Assembly: GCF_004361855.1 (NCBI RefSeq)
Contig: NZ_SNWQ01000005.1
Location: 227,610 to 291,609, forward strand
From: Kribbella caucasensis
GTDB taxonomy: Bacteria; Actinomycetota; Actinomycetes; Propionibacteriales; Kribbellaceae
Direction: 5' to 3'
DNA: 64,000 nucleotides
The translations under genes were made by a program, and so were the position numbers. Below the pieces are notes generated by a model. The model searched no databases. It saw nothing but the letters and a program-made list of their open reading frames with translations, and was not told the DNA's origin. Of the stretch, positions 9,485-17,696 are shown in pieces (position 1 is the stretch's first letter; each line of letters opens with the position of its first letter).

Positions 9485-9853
9485 ATGCATATCAGCGACC
9501 TGGCGGCCGAGGCCGGGGTGACCGTGAAGGCGGTTCGGTACTACGAATCGCAGGGGTTGCTCAAACCGCGGCGGGAAGCCAACGGGTACCGGGCCTACAC
9601 CGAACGGGATGTCGTGGTGGTCCGCGAGGTGAAGGCGTTGCTGAGCCTCGGGCTGACCGCCGAGCAGACGTATCCGTTCATCGAGTGCCTGCGGGCCGGG
9701 AACGAACGGGCCGATGTCTGCCCGGCGTCGCTGACCGCGTACCGGACCCGGATCGCGGAAGTGGATCAGCGGATCGTCGAGCTGACCGAGTTGCGGGCCA
9801 AGCTGACCGATCTCCTCGCCGATGCCGAGAGCTGGAGAACGGGAGCAAGATGA
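9485..9853 (+). CDS. MerR-family transcriptional regulator
   Basis: 122 residues. The N-terminal winged helix (HISDLAAEAGVTVKAVRYYESQGLLKPRREANGYRAY) matches MerR proteins closely. It is followed by a dimerising coiled coil near residues 80-115. Two cysteines in FIECLRAGNERADVC (residues 68 and 80) could sense thiol oxidation or metals. A thioredoxin gene overlaps by four bases, so a redox-responsive role is likely but inferred. The operator is probably the dyad at 9440-9459. Confidence 0.9.
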   Translation: MHISDLAAEAGVTVKAVRYYESQGLLKPRREANGYRAYTERDVVVVREVKALLSLGLTAEQTYPFIECLRAGNERADVCPASLTAYRTRIAEVDQRIVELTELRAKLTDLLADAESWRTGAR

Positions 9854-10185
9854 CGAAACTGCAGTCGGTCGACGACACGACCTTCGACGAGCTGGTCCTG
9901 CGTGCGGACAAGCCGGTACTGGTGGACTTCTGGGCCGAGTGGTGCCCGCCGTGCCACCAGATCGTGCCGGTGCTGGAGCAGATCGCCGCGGAGCGCAAGG
10001 ATCAGTTGACCGTCGTGAAGCTGAATTCGGACGAGAATCCGGTGGTCCCGTCCCACTATCGGGTGATGGCGCTGCCGACGCTCATGCTGTTCCACCGGGG
10101 CGAGCTGATCTGGTCCGTCGTCGGTGCCCGGCCGAGGGCGTGGCTGAACAAGGAACTCGACGACGCCCTGCTGACCGCCGTCTGA
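9850..10185 (+). CDS. trxA: Thioredoxin
   Basis: 111 residues with the thioredoxin fold. The active site reads WAEWCPPCHQI, i.e. WCPPC instead of the canonical WCGPC, which usually changes the redox potential. The cis-proline lies in MALPTLMLF. The cytosolic protein would reduce disulphides. It shares a four-base overlap with the merR-like gene, so the two are one operon, and a strong hairpin follows at 10198-10235. The symbol is by family; paralogues elsewhere in the genome are likely. Confidence 0.9.
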   Translation: MTKLQSVDDTTFDELVLRADKPVLVDFWAEWCPPCHQIVPVLEQIAAERKDQLTVVKLNSDENPVVPSHYRVMALPTLMLFHRGELIWSVVGARPRAWLNKELDDALLTAV

Positions 10186-10197
10186 CAGCAGCGCGAC

Positions 10198-10235
10198 CAC
10201 AGCCCTCTGACGCCGGGCGCCGTCAGAGGGCTGTG
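10198..10235. terminator. Bidirectional terminator hairpin between trxA and the converging gene
   Basis: A perfect 15-bp stem pairs 10198-10212 (CACAGCCCTCTGACG) with 10221-10235, around an 8-base loop. There is no T-run. The right arm contains the stop codon of the converging gene, so one structure can end both transcripts. Confidence 0.75.
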
Positions 10236-10588
10236 TGCTGGAAGAAGACCGCGCGCCACTCGCCGCCGGAGCGATTCCACACCGTGCTCGCATACGCCGG
10301 CAGTTGCATCTCGTTGCCCTGGACAAGGGCCGTGACGTCGACCCGGTAGGTGACGATCGCGTTGTCGTCGTCCAGTTGGATGACGCGTTGCTCGGACAGC
10401 TCGGTCTTGAGGTAGGGGTTCTCGTTCGCGGCGGCCAGCGAGACCGCCTGCGCCTTGTCCAACGTGCCGTACTTGCTCACCCCGAACGCGTCGTCGCGCA
10501 GGTACTGCGCCCAGAAGGCGGCGTCACCCTCCCGGTTGGCCTGCCACATCCGCTCCTCGAGTTCCAGCAACGTCTCCGTGATCGTCAT
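10223..10588 (-). CDS. SnoaL/DUF4440-like small protein
   Basis: 121 residues from the ATG at 10588, preceded by AGGAGG at good distance; a frame extending to 10627 has no ribosome-binding site. The sequence (LLELEERMWQANREGDAAFWAQYLRDDAFGV ... VTYRVDVTALVQGNE ... WNRSGGEWRAVFFQHTAL) fits the cone-shaped NTF2-like fold of DUF4440/SnoaL proteins, which bind or convert small molecules. Specific function is unknown. It is divergent from the CGNR gene, sharing a 55-base promoter region that holds the palindrome ATACCGGTAT (10611-10620). Confidence 0.75.
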   Translation of the reverse strand: MTITETLLELEERMWQANREGDAAFWAQYLRDDAFGVSKYGTLDKAQAVSLAAANENPYLKTELSEQRVIQLDDDNAIVTYRVDVTALVQGNEMQLPAYASTVWNRSGGEWRAVFFQHTAL

Positions 10589-10643
10589 CGCACGCCTCCT
10601 GTAACTGGTTATACCGGTATCCAACACCGAATATAGTGGTTAC

Positions 10644-11264
10644 ATGACGCCAGGAGCAAGACGGTTGACCTCGCGGGACGGGGGCAGTCACATCTTCGAT
10701 TCGGGCAGCTTCGCGCTCGAGTTGTTCCTCACCGGCGGCCCGCCGCCGTGGGACCGGTACGAGATCCTGCATGAGCCGGCCGACCTCGCCGCGTGGTTGC
10801 CCGAGTCGCATCTCGCCCTGGAGTTGCCGCTCGGAGTCGACGACTTCCGGATCACGGCCAGGGACTTCGCCAAGTTCAAGGAGTTCCGGCAGGCGTTGTG
10901 GCGGATCGTCCCGGGTCTCACGGGTAGCCCCAAGCAGCTGCCTGGAGTAGACCCGGCCACCGCCGCGGATCTGCAGATCGTCAACGACGCGGTCGGCCCG
11001 ATGCCGCGGCCGCAGGTGTCCAGCAACGGTGAGAAGCGCTGGGAGACCCCGGTCACCGGGGCTCAGGTGCTCTCGATCGCCGCCCGCGAGATGGTCGACT
11101 TGATCGGCACCGACAAGGCCAAGCGGGTCCGGATGTGCGAGGGGGGCAACTGCTACCTGATGTTCTACGACACCTCACGCCCCGGGAACCGGCGCTGGTG
11201 CTCGATGCAGCGCTGCGGCAACCGCCACAAGGTCGGCAACTACCGCAGCCGCCACTACGAGTGA
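10644..11264 (+). CDS. CGNR zinc-finger protein (ABATE domain)
   Basis: 206 residues. The C-terminus holds a zinc finger with Cys165, Cys170, Cys186 and Cys191 in MCEGGNC...WCSMQRCGNR, where the last CGNR gives the family its name. The N-terminal 150 residues match the ABATE (putative stress-induced transcriptional regulator) region (SHIFDSGSFALELFLTGG). Such proteins are abundant in actinobacteria and thought to bind DNA. A TATAGT sequence seven bases before the start codon suggests a leaderless mRNA. The target genes may include the divergent neighbour. Confidence 0.88.
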   Translation: MTPGARRLTSRDGGSHIFDSGSFALELFLTGGPPPWDRYEILHEPADLAAWLPESHLALELPLGVDDFRITARDFAKFKEFRQALWRIVPGLTGSPKQLPGVDPATAADLQIVNDAVGPMPRPQVSSNGEKRWETPVTGAQVLSIAAREMVDLIGTDKAKRVRMCEGGNCYLMFYDTSRPGNRRWCSMQRCGNRHKVGNYRSRHYE

Positions 11265-11330
11265 TCGCTGAGCTGATACAGCTCGACCAGGACGCCGTGC
11301 GGTCCGGCGATGTACGCGGATGTGCTCGAT
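11255..11330 (-). pseudogene. Possible remnant of a VOC/glyoxalase-family C-terminus
   Basis: Read on the minus strand, about 25 codons end in YIAGPHGVLVELYQLSDHS and a stop (TAG at 11255-11257). The pattern GP-G-x-x-VELYQL is typical of the last strand of VOC (glyoxalase/bleomycin-resistance) domains. The frame has no start codon and a stop lies just upstream, so it would be only a tail. A complete VOC gene sits 260 bases away, so this may be a trace of an older rearrangement. Chance resemblance cannot be ruled out. Confidence 0.3.
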
Positions 11331-11337
11331 AGCTGTC

Positions 11338-11355
11338 TAGGATGCTAGCATCCTA
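11338..11355 (+). promoter_or_regulatory. 18-bp perfect palindrome, probable operator of the RHH operon
   Basis: TAGGATGCTAGCATCCTA is a perfect palindrome ending three bases before the start codon of the ribbon-helix-helix gene. Proteins of that family bind palindromes in their own promoters, so this is the likely autoregulatory site. Its closeness to the ATG implies a very short or absent leader. Confidence 0.65.
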
Positions 11356-11358
11356 ACC

Positions 11359-11523
11359 ATGACCGGAGAGGTTGCCAAGAAGGCGCAGTTCAACGTCTAT
11401 CTGCCGCCGGACCTGATCCGCCGGGTGAAGCACAAGGCGATCGACGAGGGTGCGAGCCTGTCGGCACTGGTCGAGCAGGCCCTGACCGAGTACCTGGACA
11501 AGCACGGAGAGGCGCGAGGATGA
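11359..11523 (+). CDS. Small ribbon-helix-helix (CopG-like) protein
   Basis: 54 residues ([19 protein letters not shown]...). The pattern is an N-terminal beta strand (QFNVYLP), then helix [12 protein letters not shown], a turn and helix [17 protein letters not shown]. This is the complete RHH DNA-binding fold, which works as a dimer inserting the strand into the major groove. It ends in an ATGA overlap with the VOC gene, so it probably regulates or accompanies the two enzymes behind it. It could also be the antitoxin-like half of a pair, though neither downstream protein looks like a known toxin. Confidence 0.75.
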   Translation: MTGEVAKKAQFNVYLPPDLIRRVKHKAIDEGASLSALVEQALTEYLDKHGEARG

Positions 11524-12170
11524 ACGACGTGGTGATCCGTCCGCTGCGGTTCAGCGATGACATACAGGCGATGCGGGCGTTCCTGGAGACGCTCGGACTG
11601 CGCTCGCGGATCGAGTCCGAGCGCGGCGGCTGGGTCGACATGGTCGCCGGCCGTGGCATGGTCGCGCTGCACGATGCCGCGACCAGTTCCACCGGCGGCA
11701 AGGCCGGCGACACCCGGTTGTCCTTCGAGGCCGACGACATCGACGAGCTGATGGAACGCCTCCTCGCCGCCGGATACCAGGACACGAACGTGTGGGATGA
11801 GGCGTACGGCCGGGTGCTCTCGGTCGTCGTTCCCGGCAACCTCACCATCTGGGTCGACGAACGCAACGACGATCTCTACGGCTACAAACTGCATGACGCG
11901 CACCCCGACAGCCGCTGGTCCGTCAAGCCGTTCCTGACCGGCGCCGAACAGCCGACCTGCCAGCGTTTCCTGGAGGTCCTGGGCAGCGCCGATGACGTGT
12001 ACTACGGACCGCCCGCACCCGAGTTCGGCGTACGGCTCGACCTCCAAACGACGGAAGACCTCGACGAGGTACTACGGCGGCTCGCGGCGACGGGGTACGA
12101 GGCCAGGCTGGACGAGGACGGCCTCACCGCGACCGATCCGGACGGCCAGATTGTGCGGGTGCACCGATGA
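11520..12170 (+). CDS. Two-domain VOC (glyoxalase/bleomycin-resistance fold) protein
   Basis: 216 residues made of two VOC-like halves. The first (residues 1-125: [29 protein letters not shown] ... LTIWVDE) is well formed; the second (about 130-216) keeps the [10 protein letters not shown] helix and ends in [12 protein letters not shown]. Family members bind metals or sequester small molecules and include glyoxalases, dioxygenases and antibiotic-binding proteins. The substrate is unknown. The gene is coupled to the RHH gene upstream and the GNAT gene downstream by four-base overlaps, forming a three-gene operon. Confidence 0.75.
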   Translation: MNDVVIRPLRFSDDIQAMRAFLETLGLRSRIESERGGWVDMVAGRGMVALHDAATSSTGGKAGDTRLSFEADDIDELMERLLAAGYQDTNVWDEAYGRVLSVVVPGNLTIWVDERNDDLYGYKLHDAHPDSRWSVKPFLTGAEQPTCQRFLEVLGSADDVYYGPPAPEFGVRLDLQTTEDLDEVLRRLAATGYEARLDEDGLTATDPDGQIVRVHR

Positions 12171-12658
12171 TCGCCGTACGACGGGCCGGGCGCGACGACA
12201 TCGACGCGGTTCGTGAAGTCGGGCTGAAGACCTGGCCGGCCGCGTACGCCGGGATCGTGTCGCCCGAGTTCATCGTCGACGGGCTCGCGCAATGGTGGTC
12301 CGTCGAGGCGGTCGAGCGCGGGATCGCCAACGGCATCACGCTGATCGCCGAAGACGAAGACGAAGACGCGGACGAGGATCGAGCCGTCGGCATGGTCGGG
12401 CTCGGTCAGGAGGAGGGCTTCTGGGTGATGTGGAAGCTCTACGTCCTGCCGGAGTACCAGGCGAGGGGTGTCGGCAAGGCACTCCTGGATGCGGCGATCG
12501 AGGCACTCCCCGAAGACGCGAACGAGTTGCTGCTCGACGTACTGGTCGGCAACGCCAAGGCGATCGGCTTCTACCGCAAGAACGGATTCGGACCGGCCCA
12601 GCGCAAGCCGTCCAGAGATCTCGGTGCCGACCTGATGTGGATGAGCCTTGACCTCTAG
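12167..12658 (+). CDS. GNAT-family N-acetyltransferase
   Basis: 163 residues. The acetyl-CoA loop is in LYVLPEYQARGVGKALLDAAIEAL (Q/RxxGxG/A type), preceded by the strand GMVGLGQEEGFWVMWK and followed by NAKAIGFYRKNGFG, the typical C-terminal motif. It should move an acetyl group to an amine on a protein, peptide or small molecule. It overlaps the VOC gene by four bases. An unusually acidic stretch of Glu/Asp residues (about 62-72) interrupts the fold before the acetyl-CoA site. Confidence 0.85.
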   Translation: MIAVRRAGRDDIDAVREVGLKTWPAAYAGIVSPEFIVDGLAQWWSVEAVERGIANGITLIAEDEDEDADEDRAVGMVGLGQEEGFWVMWKLYVLPEYQARGVGKALLDAAIEALPEDANELLLDVLVGNAKAIGFYRKNGFGPAQRKPSRDLGADLMWMSLDL

Positions 12659-12761
12659 TGTCCCGTTAGCGCGTGTCGCGTGGAGCTCGCCGGTGCGGCG
12701 ACTCGCGGGAGGGGGTGACCCTGTCCGCGCCTGAGACCGCGGAATCGGCTAGGTTCTGCCC

Positions 12762-13586
12762 GTGGGTGTACGGGTACTGGGTCCTCGCGACCTGCCGGCA
12801 GCAAGGGCCGTCATCGCCCGGGATCCGGTCGTGAACGTGTTCGTGGACAGCCTGGTGCAGGCGTCCGGGCTCGATCCGCGCCGTGGTGCGGAGGTCTGGG
12901 GATACGTCGAGAAGGGCGAGATCGAGGCGCTCTGCCACGCCGGCGGCAACATGGTGCCGGTCGGGGCCGACGAGGCCGCGCTGCGGTCCTTCGCGGCGTA
13001 CGCGCTGCGCCGGGGCCGGAACTGCTTCCAGATCCTTGGTCCGGCGCGTGCGGTCGAGCAGCTCTGGACCGCGCTCGAACCACAGTGGGGGCCTGCCCGC
13101 GAGGTGCGCGACGACCAGCCGTTCATGGTGATCGACGGGCCGCCTACGATCGCGCCGGATCCGCTGGTCCGGGCGGTCGAACCCGTCGACCTGTCGATCC
13201 TGTATCCGGCCTGCGTGGCGATGTACACCGAAGAGGTGGGGGTGCCGCCGCAGACCGGGCCCGACGGTACGTTCTACCGGTCCAGGGTGGCCGAGCTGAT
13301 CCGGGCCGGCCGGGCGTTCGCGCGGATCGAGGACGGCAAGGTTTTGTTCAAGGCCGAGGTCGGTTCGGTCGGGACCGGGGTGTGTCAGATCCAGGGGGTC
13401 TGGGTGGATCCGTCGCGGCGGGGTGAGGGTCTGGCGGCGCCCGGGATGGCGGCCGTGGTGGAGATGGCGCGGCGGATCGCGCCGGTGGTGACGTTGTACG
13501 TGAACGCGTTCAACACGCCCGCGCGGGCGGCGTACGAGCGGGTCGGGTTCCGCACGATCGAGACGTTCGCGACGATCCTGTTCTGA
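12762..13586 (+). CDS. GNAT-family protein with DUF4081 N-terminus
   Basis: 274 residues from GTG 12762. The N-terminal half (GVRVLGPRDLPAARAVIARDPVVNVFVDS) matches the DUF4081 region found beside ispG and proS in many actinobacteria. The C-terminal half is a GNAT domain with VWVDPSRRGEGLAAPGMAAVVEMA and NTPARAAYERVGF. Function is unknown, but the conserved neighbourhood (ispG before, proS after) is retained here although accessory genes now lie between. The loop reads RRGEGLA, close to the RxxGxG/A acetyl-CoA consensus, so activity is plausible. Confidence 0.8.
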   Translation: MGVRVLGPRDLPAARAVIARDPVVNVFVDSLVQASGLDPRRGAEVWGYVEKGEIEALCHAGGNMVPVGADEAALRSFAAYALRRGRNCFQILGPARAVEQLWTALEPQWGPAREVRDDQPFMVIDGPPTIAPDPLVRAVEPVDLSILYPACVAMYTEEVGVPPQTGPDGTFYRSRVAELIRAGRAFARIEDGKVLFKAEVGSVGTGVCQIQGVWVDPSRRGEGLAAPGMAAVVEMARRIAPVVTLYVNAFNTPARAAYERVGFRTIETFATILF

Positions 13587-13673
13587 GGCTGAGGGCTCAC
13601 CGTGATGCTGCGGTGACTGTTGGTGAGGTTTGCTGAACGGCAGCGCCGCCCCGCCCAGCGGAAGGAACCTTCA

Positions 13674-15005
13674 ATGCGAAGAGTTGCTGTCGTACTCGCC
13701 TGCCTGGCCGTAGCCGTCTCGGTCCTGCTCGCCCCCGGAAGCTCTGCCGCCCCCGCGGACGTCGGTCCGTCGTACTACGCGTTCAAACTGCCCGCCGGTA
13801 CTAGTCCTAATACCTTCCCCGCCCCACCGCCCCAGTCGGTCGCGGCCCTGGTGCGGGACGGATTCGACATCAGCCACGGTCACGTGTTGGTGGCCACTCG
13901 GGCTGAAGTCGATCAGCTGCGCGACCGTGGGGTGCAGCTGACCAAGATCGGCAACGTGTATCAGCCGGTCGCGCGGGCGGCTACCGGTACGACGTACTAC
14001 GGCGGGTATCACACCGTGCTCGGTCATGAGCAGCACAACGCGTCGGTCGCCGCGGACCACCCGGAACTCGTGCGGCTTTACGACATCGGTGACTCGTGGA
14101 AGAAGACTCGCGGGCAAGGCGGTCACGACATCCAGGCGTTGTGCATCACCAAGTTGGCGGCGGGGGACTGCGCGCTCAACACGTCGGGGAAGAAGCCTAA
14201 GTTCGTGCTGCACGCGCAGATCCACGCGCGCGAACTGTCGACGGGTGAGCTGGCGTATCGGTGGATCGACCTGCTGGTCACGTCGTACGGCAAGGACCCG
14301 GAGATCACCTCGCTGCTGGACACTCGCGAGCTGTGGGTGATCCCGATCGCGAACCCGGACGGGGTGGACGTGGTCGCCGCGAAGCCGTCGGAACCGGTGC
14401 TGCAACGGAAGAACGTGGACAACAGTGCTGGTGGTTGCCCGGCAACCGATGCGGGCGTCGACCTCAACCGGAACTCCGGCTTCCAGTGGGACGCGGCTCA
14501 AGGTAGGCCGTGTGAGGAGACCTATCCCGGTACCCGTGCGGTGTCCGAGCCGGAAACCGTCGCGGTACAAGGGCTTCTGGAGAAGATATTCCCGGACACG
14601 AAGGGCGAGGTGGGATCGCCGGCCACGGCTGACACGACCGGGGTGTTCCTGACCCTGCACAGTTTCGGCAACGACATCCTCGCGCCGTACGGGTACACGA
14701 ACACGGACGCGCCGAACAAGGCAGCGCTGGTTGCCCTGGGCAAGAAACTTGGTGCGTCGAACGGGTATCCGGTCTACACCGGCGACGGCGGTGTCGGGTA
14801 CTTCGCCCCGGGCTCGACCGACGATTGGCTGTACGGCACCCGTGGCGTCCCGTCGTACACGTTCGAGATCGGCCCGGACACAGGTGCCTGCGGCGGCTTC
14901 TTCCCGGCGTACTCGTGCATGGACTCCACGTTCTGGCCCGCGAACAGGCCGGCCTTCCTGTACGCCGCCCGCGCCGCCGCCACGCCGTACGGCAAGCTGC
15001 CGTGA
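13674..15005 (+). CDS. Secreted M14 zinc carboxypeptidase
   Basis: 443 residues from ATG 13674 (GGAAGGAA nearby). Residues 1-26 are a Sec signal peptide ending in SSAA. Zinc ligands of the M14 fold are visible: His184 and Glu187 in HARE, and His329 in LTLHSFG. The catalytic Glu398 is in YTFEIGPD. The motif DLNRN, which binds substrate, is also present. The enzyme should remove C-terminal amino acids from extracellular peptides. It sits between a GNAT gene and a DoxX gene with no obvious operon. Confidence 0.92.
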   Translation: MRRVAVVLACLAVAVSVLLAPGSSAAPADVGPSYYAFKLPAGTSPNTFPAPPPQSVAALVRDGFDISHGHVLVATRAEVDQLRDRGVQLTKIGNVYQPVARAATGTTYYGGYHTVLGHEQHNASVAADHPELVRLYDIGDSWKKTRGQGGHDIQALCITKLAAGDCALNTSGKKPKFVLHAQIHARELSTGELAYRWIDLLVTSYGKDPEITSLLDTRELWVIPIANPDGVDVVAAKPSEPVLQRKNVDNSAGGCPATDAGVDLNRNSGFQWDAAQGRPCEETYPGTRAVSEPETVAVQGLLEKIFPDTKGEVGSPATADTTGVFLTLHSFGNDILAPYGYTNTDAPNKAALVALGKKLGASNGYPVYTGDGGVGYFAPGSTDDWLYGTRGVPSYTFEIGPDTGACGGFFPAYSCMDSTFWPANRPAFLYAARAAATPYGKLP

Positions 15006-15032
15006 GGGCTACCTGCCAGTAAGGTCCTCCTC

Positions 15033-15404
15033 ATGAGTGGACGGAGTAGAAGCACCACCGGTCTTGCGGGGCTGTTCGCCGTGCTCGGCATCCTGCATTT
15101 CGCCAAGCCGAAGCCGTTCGAGCAGATCATCCCGCGGGCTCTGCCTGCCAAGAAGCAACTGGTCTACGCCTCCGGGGCGGCCGAGCTGGCCTGTGCCGCC
15201 GGTCTGCTGCACCCGCGGACCCGGCGCGCGGCCGGGCTGGCGAGCGCGGCCCTGCTGGTCGCGGTCTTCCCGGCCAACGTCCAGATGGCGCTCGACCTCA
15301 ACCGCAAGGGTTCGACAACCGCGGCGGCGATCGGCTTCGCCCGGCTGCCCCTCCAGCTCCCGCTCATCCGTGCCGCTCTGAACGCTGCCCGCGAGACCCG
15401 CTGA
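15033..15404 (+). CDS. DoxX-like small membrane protein
   Basis: 123 residues with about four hydrophobic segments. The start [29 protein letters not shown] and the later [13 protein letters not shown] and [16 protein letters not shown] are typical of DoxX-family proteins found across actinobacteria. Some members take part in membrane redox complexes; no catalytic role can be assigned here. It follows the carboxypeptidase by 27 bases but has its own context and precedes proS. Confidence 0.75.
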   Translation: MSGRSRSTTGLAGLFAVLGILHFAKPKPFEQIIPRALPAKKQLVYASGAAELACAAGLLHPRTRRAAGLASAALLVAVFPANVQMALDLNRKGSTTAAAIGFARLPLQLPLIRAALNAARETR

Positions 15405-15514
15405 CCCGTCACCCTTGCCCCCTGTGGAAAAGTGGTGAGAGCAATCGCCTGAGACGGATATCCTCTTGGGCGACCGTTGTTTTCCTTTCCTACTGGTATT
15501 TGCTGGAGATTCCC

Positions 15515-17278
15515 GTGATTCTGCGCATGTCGTCGTTGTTCCTCCGCACCCTTCGCGAGGACCCGGCGGACGCGGAGGTCCCGAGCCACAAGCTGCTCGT
15601 CCGCGCCGGGTACATTCGCCGCACGGCCCCGGGGATCTACACCTGGCTGCCGCTCGGCCTGAAGGTGCTGCGCAACGTCGAGCAGATCGTGCGCGACGAG
15701 ATGGACGCGATCGGCGCGCAGGAACTGGTCTTCCCGGCGCTGCTGCCGCGCGAGCCCTACGAGGCGACCGGCCGCTGGACGGAGTACGGGCCGAACCTCT
15801 TCCGGCTGAAGGATCGCAAGGGCGCCGACATGCTGCTCGGTCCGACCCACGAGGAGATGTTCACCCTGGTGGTGAAGGACCTGTACTCGTCGTACAAGGA
15901 CCTGCCGCTGTCGATCTACCAGATCCAGAACAAGTACCGCGACGAGGCGCGGCCGCGGGCCGGCGTGCTGCGCGGGCGCGAGTTCGTGATGAAGGACTCG
16001 TACTCGTTCGACGTGGACGCCGACGGGCTGCAGGCGTCGTACGAGCTGCACCGCAAGGCGTACATCAACATCTTCGACCGGCTCGGCTTCGACTACGTGA
16101 TCGTCAAAGCGATGTCGGGCGCGATGGGCGGCTCGGCGTCCGAGGAGTTCCTGGCCATCGCGGAGAACGGTGAGGACACCTTCGTCCGCTCCCCGGGTGG
16201 GTACGCCGCGAACGTCGAGGCCGTCGTGGTCCCGCAGGCGCCGGCCGTCGACGCGTCGGCCGTGCCCGCCACCGAGGTGGTGGACACGCCGGACACGCCG
16301 ACGATCGACACCCTGGTCGACGCGCTGAACGCGAAGCACCAGCGGACCGACGGTCGCGAGTGGACCGCCGCGGACACGTTGAAGAACGTGATCGTCATGC
16401 TCGTGCACCCCGACGGGACGCGCGAGCCGCTGGCGATCGGCGTACCGGGGGACCGGGCGATCGACGAGAAGCGGCTCGGCGCGCAGGTGGATCCGGCCGA
16501 GGTGGTCGCGTTCGAGGACGCCGACTTCGAGAAGAACCCGGCGCTCGCGAAGGGGTACATCGGTCCCGGCGTGCTCGGCTCCGAGAACGCCTCGGGCATC
16601 CGGTACCTGCTCGACCCCCGGATCGCCGAGGGGTCCGCGTGGGTGACCGGTGCGGACAAGACCGGGTACCACGTCATCAACCTGGTGCATGGCCGCGACT
16701 TCACCGCCGACGGCACGATCCAGGCCGCCGAGGTGCGCGACGGTGACCCGGCGCCGGACGGATCCGGCCCGCTGTCGTCGGCCCGCGGGATCGAGATGGG
16801 GCACATCTTCCAGCTCGGCAAGAAGTACGCCGAGGCCCTCGACCTCAAGGTGCTCGACCAGAACGGCAAGCTCGTCACCGTCACGATGGGCTCGTACGGC
16901 GTCGGCGTGACCCGTGCGGTCGCCGCGATCGCCGAGGGCAACCACGACGAGCTCGGCCTGGTCTGGCCGCGCGAGATCTCGCCCGCCGATGTCCACCTGG
17001 TTGCCACTGGCAAGGATTCCGAGGTGTTCGAGAAGGCGGCGTCGATCGCGGCGGAGCTGGAGTCCCGCGGCCTGTCGGTGCTGTACGACGACCGCGAGAA
17101 GGTGTCGCCGGGGGTGAAGTTCAAGGACGCCGAACTGATCGGCGTCCCGACCATCGCCGTCGTCGGCAAGGGTCTCGCCGACGGCACCATCGAGGTCAAA
17201 GACCGCCGCACCGGCAACCGCACCGACGTCCCGGTCGCCGAAATCGTCGACCACTTGGTCGCAGTCGTCCGCAGTTGA
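15515..17278 (+). CDS. proS: Prolyl-tRNA synthetase (bacterial type with editing domain)
   Basis: 587 residues from GTG 15515, with GGAG seven bases upstream; this start gives [15 protein letters not shown], matching actinobacterial ProS. A TTG at 15500 is possible but less likely. Class II motifs are seen in [45 protein letters not shown] and [13 protein letters not shown]. An insertion (about residues 220-400) is the YbaK-like editing domain that removes Ala from tRNA-Pro. The C-terminal anticodon domain ends [13 protein letters not shown] strong hairpin follows at 17323-17361. Confidence 0.97.
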   Translation: MILRMSSLFLRTLREDPADAEVPSHKLLVRAGYIRRTAPGIYTWLPLGLKVLRNVEQIVRDEMDAIGAQELVFPALLPREPYEATGRWTEYGPNLFRLKDRKGADMLLGPTHEEMFTLVVKDLYSSYKDLPLSIYQIQNKYRDEARPRAGVLRGREFVMKDSYSFDVDADGLQASYELHRKAYINIFDRLGFDYVIVKAMSGAMGGSASEEFLAIAENGEDTFVRSPGGYAANVEAVVVPQAPAVDASAVPATEVVDTPDTPTIDTLVDALNAKHQRTDGREWTAADTLKNVIVMLVHPDGTREPLAIGVPGDRAIDEKRLGAQVDPAEVVAFEDADFEKNPALAKGYIGPGVLGSENASGIRYLLDPRIAEGSAWVTGADKTGYHVINLVHGRDFTADGTIQAAEVRDGDPAPDGSGPLSSARGIEMGHIFQLGKKYAEALDLKVLDQNGKLVTVTMGSYGVGVTRAVAAIAEGNHDELGLVWPREISPADVHLVATGKDSEVFEKAASIAAELESRGLSVLYDDREKVSPGVKFKDAELIGVPTIAVVGKGLADGTIEVKDRRTGNRTDVPVAEIVDHLVAVVRS

Positions 17279-17322
17279 CCCCACCGGCCGTCTGACAACT
17301 GGATCGACCCACCCGCTCAGCC

Positions 17323-17361
17323 CCGGAGTCCCCACCTTCCAAACGGAGGTGGGGACTCCGG
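17323..17361 (+). terminator. Hairpin terminator after proS
   Basis: A perfect 15-bp stem (CCGGAGTCCCCACCT at 17323-17337 with 17347-17361) around a 9-base loop, 45 bases after the proS stop. No T-run follows, as is common in high-GC genomes. Confidence 0.75.
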
Positions 17362-17364
17362 CGC

Positions 17365-17627
17365 ATGCGGCGCGCCCCCGGACTGCCACACCACTCACTG
17401 GATCGGGGAGCCTTCTTCGCGGCGACTGGTGCGGCTTTCTTACCGCTATACGTGCATTTCCCTCGCACGATCCGCCACAGAGGTAGGCCGGTCTGTGCGG
17501 GTCCACCTTGGGCACCGGTCAGGCGGCTCTTTGGGTGATGCGCGACTGGCCCGTGCTCAAGGTGCGGCTGGACAGCTCCAGTGACCGGCGTGGCTTCGAA
17601 GGAAGAACCCTGTCGCAGAAAGACGTG
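17365..17627. other. Gene-free stretch between proS and the GNAT gene
   Basis: I see no coding frame with a start, ribosome-binding site and family resemblance. A minus-strand open frame at 17196-17468 overlaps proS and looks accidental. The stretch holds one copy of the 61-nt palindromic element (17504-17564), and the next 40 bases carry the terminator of the GNAT gene. Confidence 0.6.
17504..17564. repeat. Palindromic element, isolated copy
   Basis: 61 bases. The ends CACCTTGGGCACC and GTGCTCAAGGTG pair with one G-T wobble; the next bases CGGTC and GACTGG also pair after a small bulge. Length and termini match the six copies around 47.5-49.3 kb. It lies in the gene-free DNA downstream of proS, so it is dispersed, not only local to the nuclease-like gene. 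Confidence 0.8.
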
Positions 17628-17666
17628 GCCCCGGCGACATGACCTAGGTCAGCGGTCCACCGGGGC
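17628..17666 (-). terminator. Nested palindromes, probable terminator of the GNAT gene
   Basis: Outer arms GCCCCGG (17628-17634) and CCGGGGC (17660-17666) enclose a perfect 12-bp palindrome TGACCTAGGTCA (17640-17651). The structure starts about 30 bases beyond the GNAT stop codon and is followed on the minus strand by a short T-rich run. Confidence 0.5.
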
Positions 17667-17696
17667 TTTCATCGGCATGCTACCGCCGAGAGGAAG

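Noticed and set aside
10611..10620. ATACCGGTAT palindrome between the SnoaL-like and CGNR genes as an operator
   Set aside because: Ten bases are too few to call without a second site; noted in the gene entry only.
17196..17468. A 90-codon minus-strand frame near the end of proS
   Set aside because: Overlaps the 3' end of proS and its terminator; Lys/Ala-rich start looks intriguing but there is no ribosome-binding site or match.
15164..17515. A 783-codon open frame on the minus strand over proS
   Set aside because: Antisense shadow of proS; low-complexity composition and no motif.
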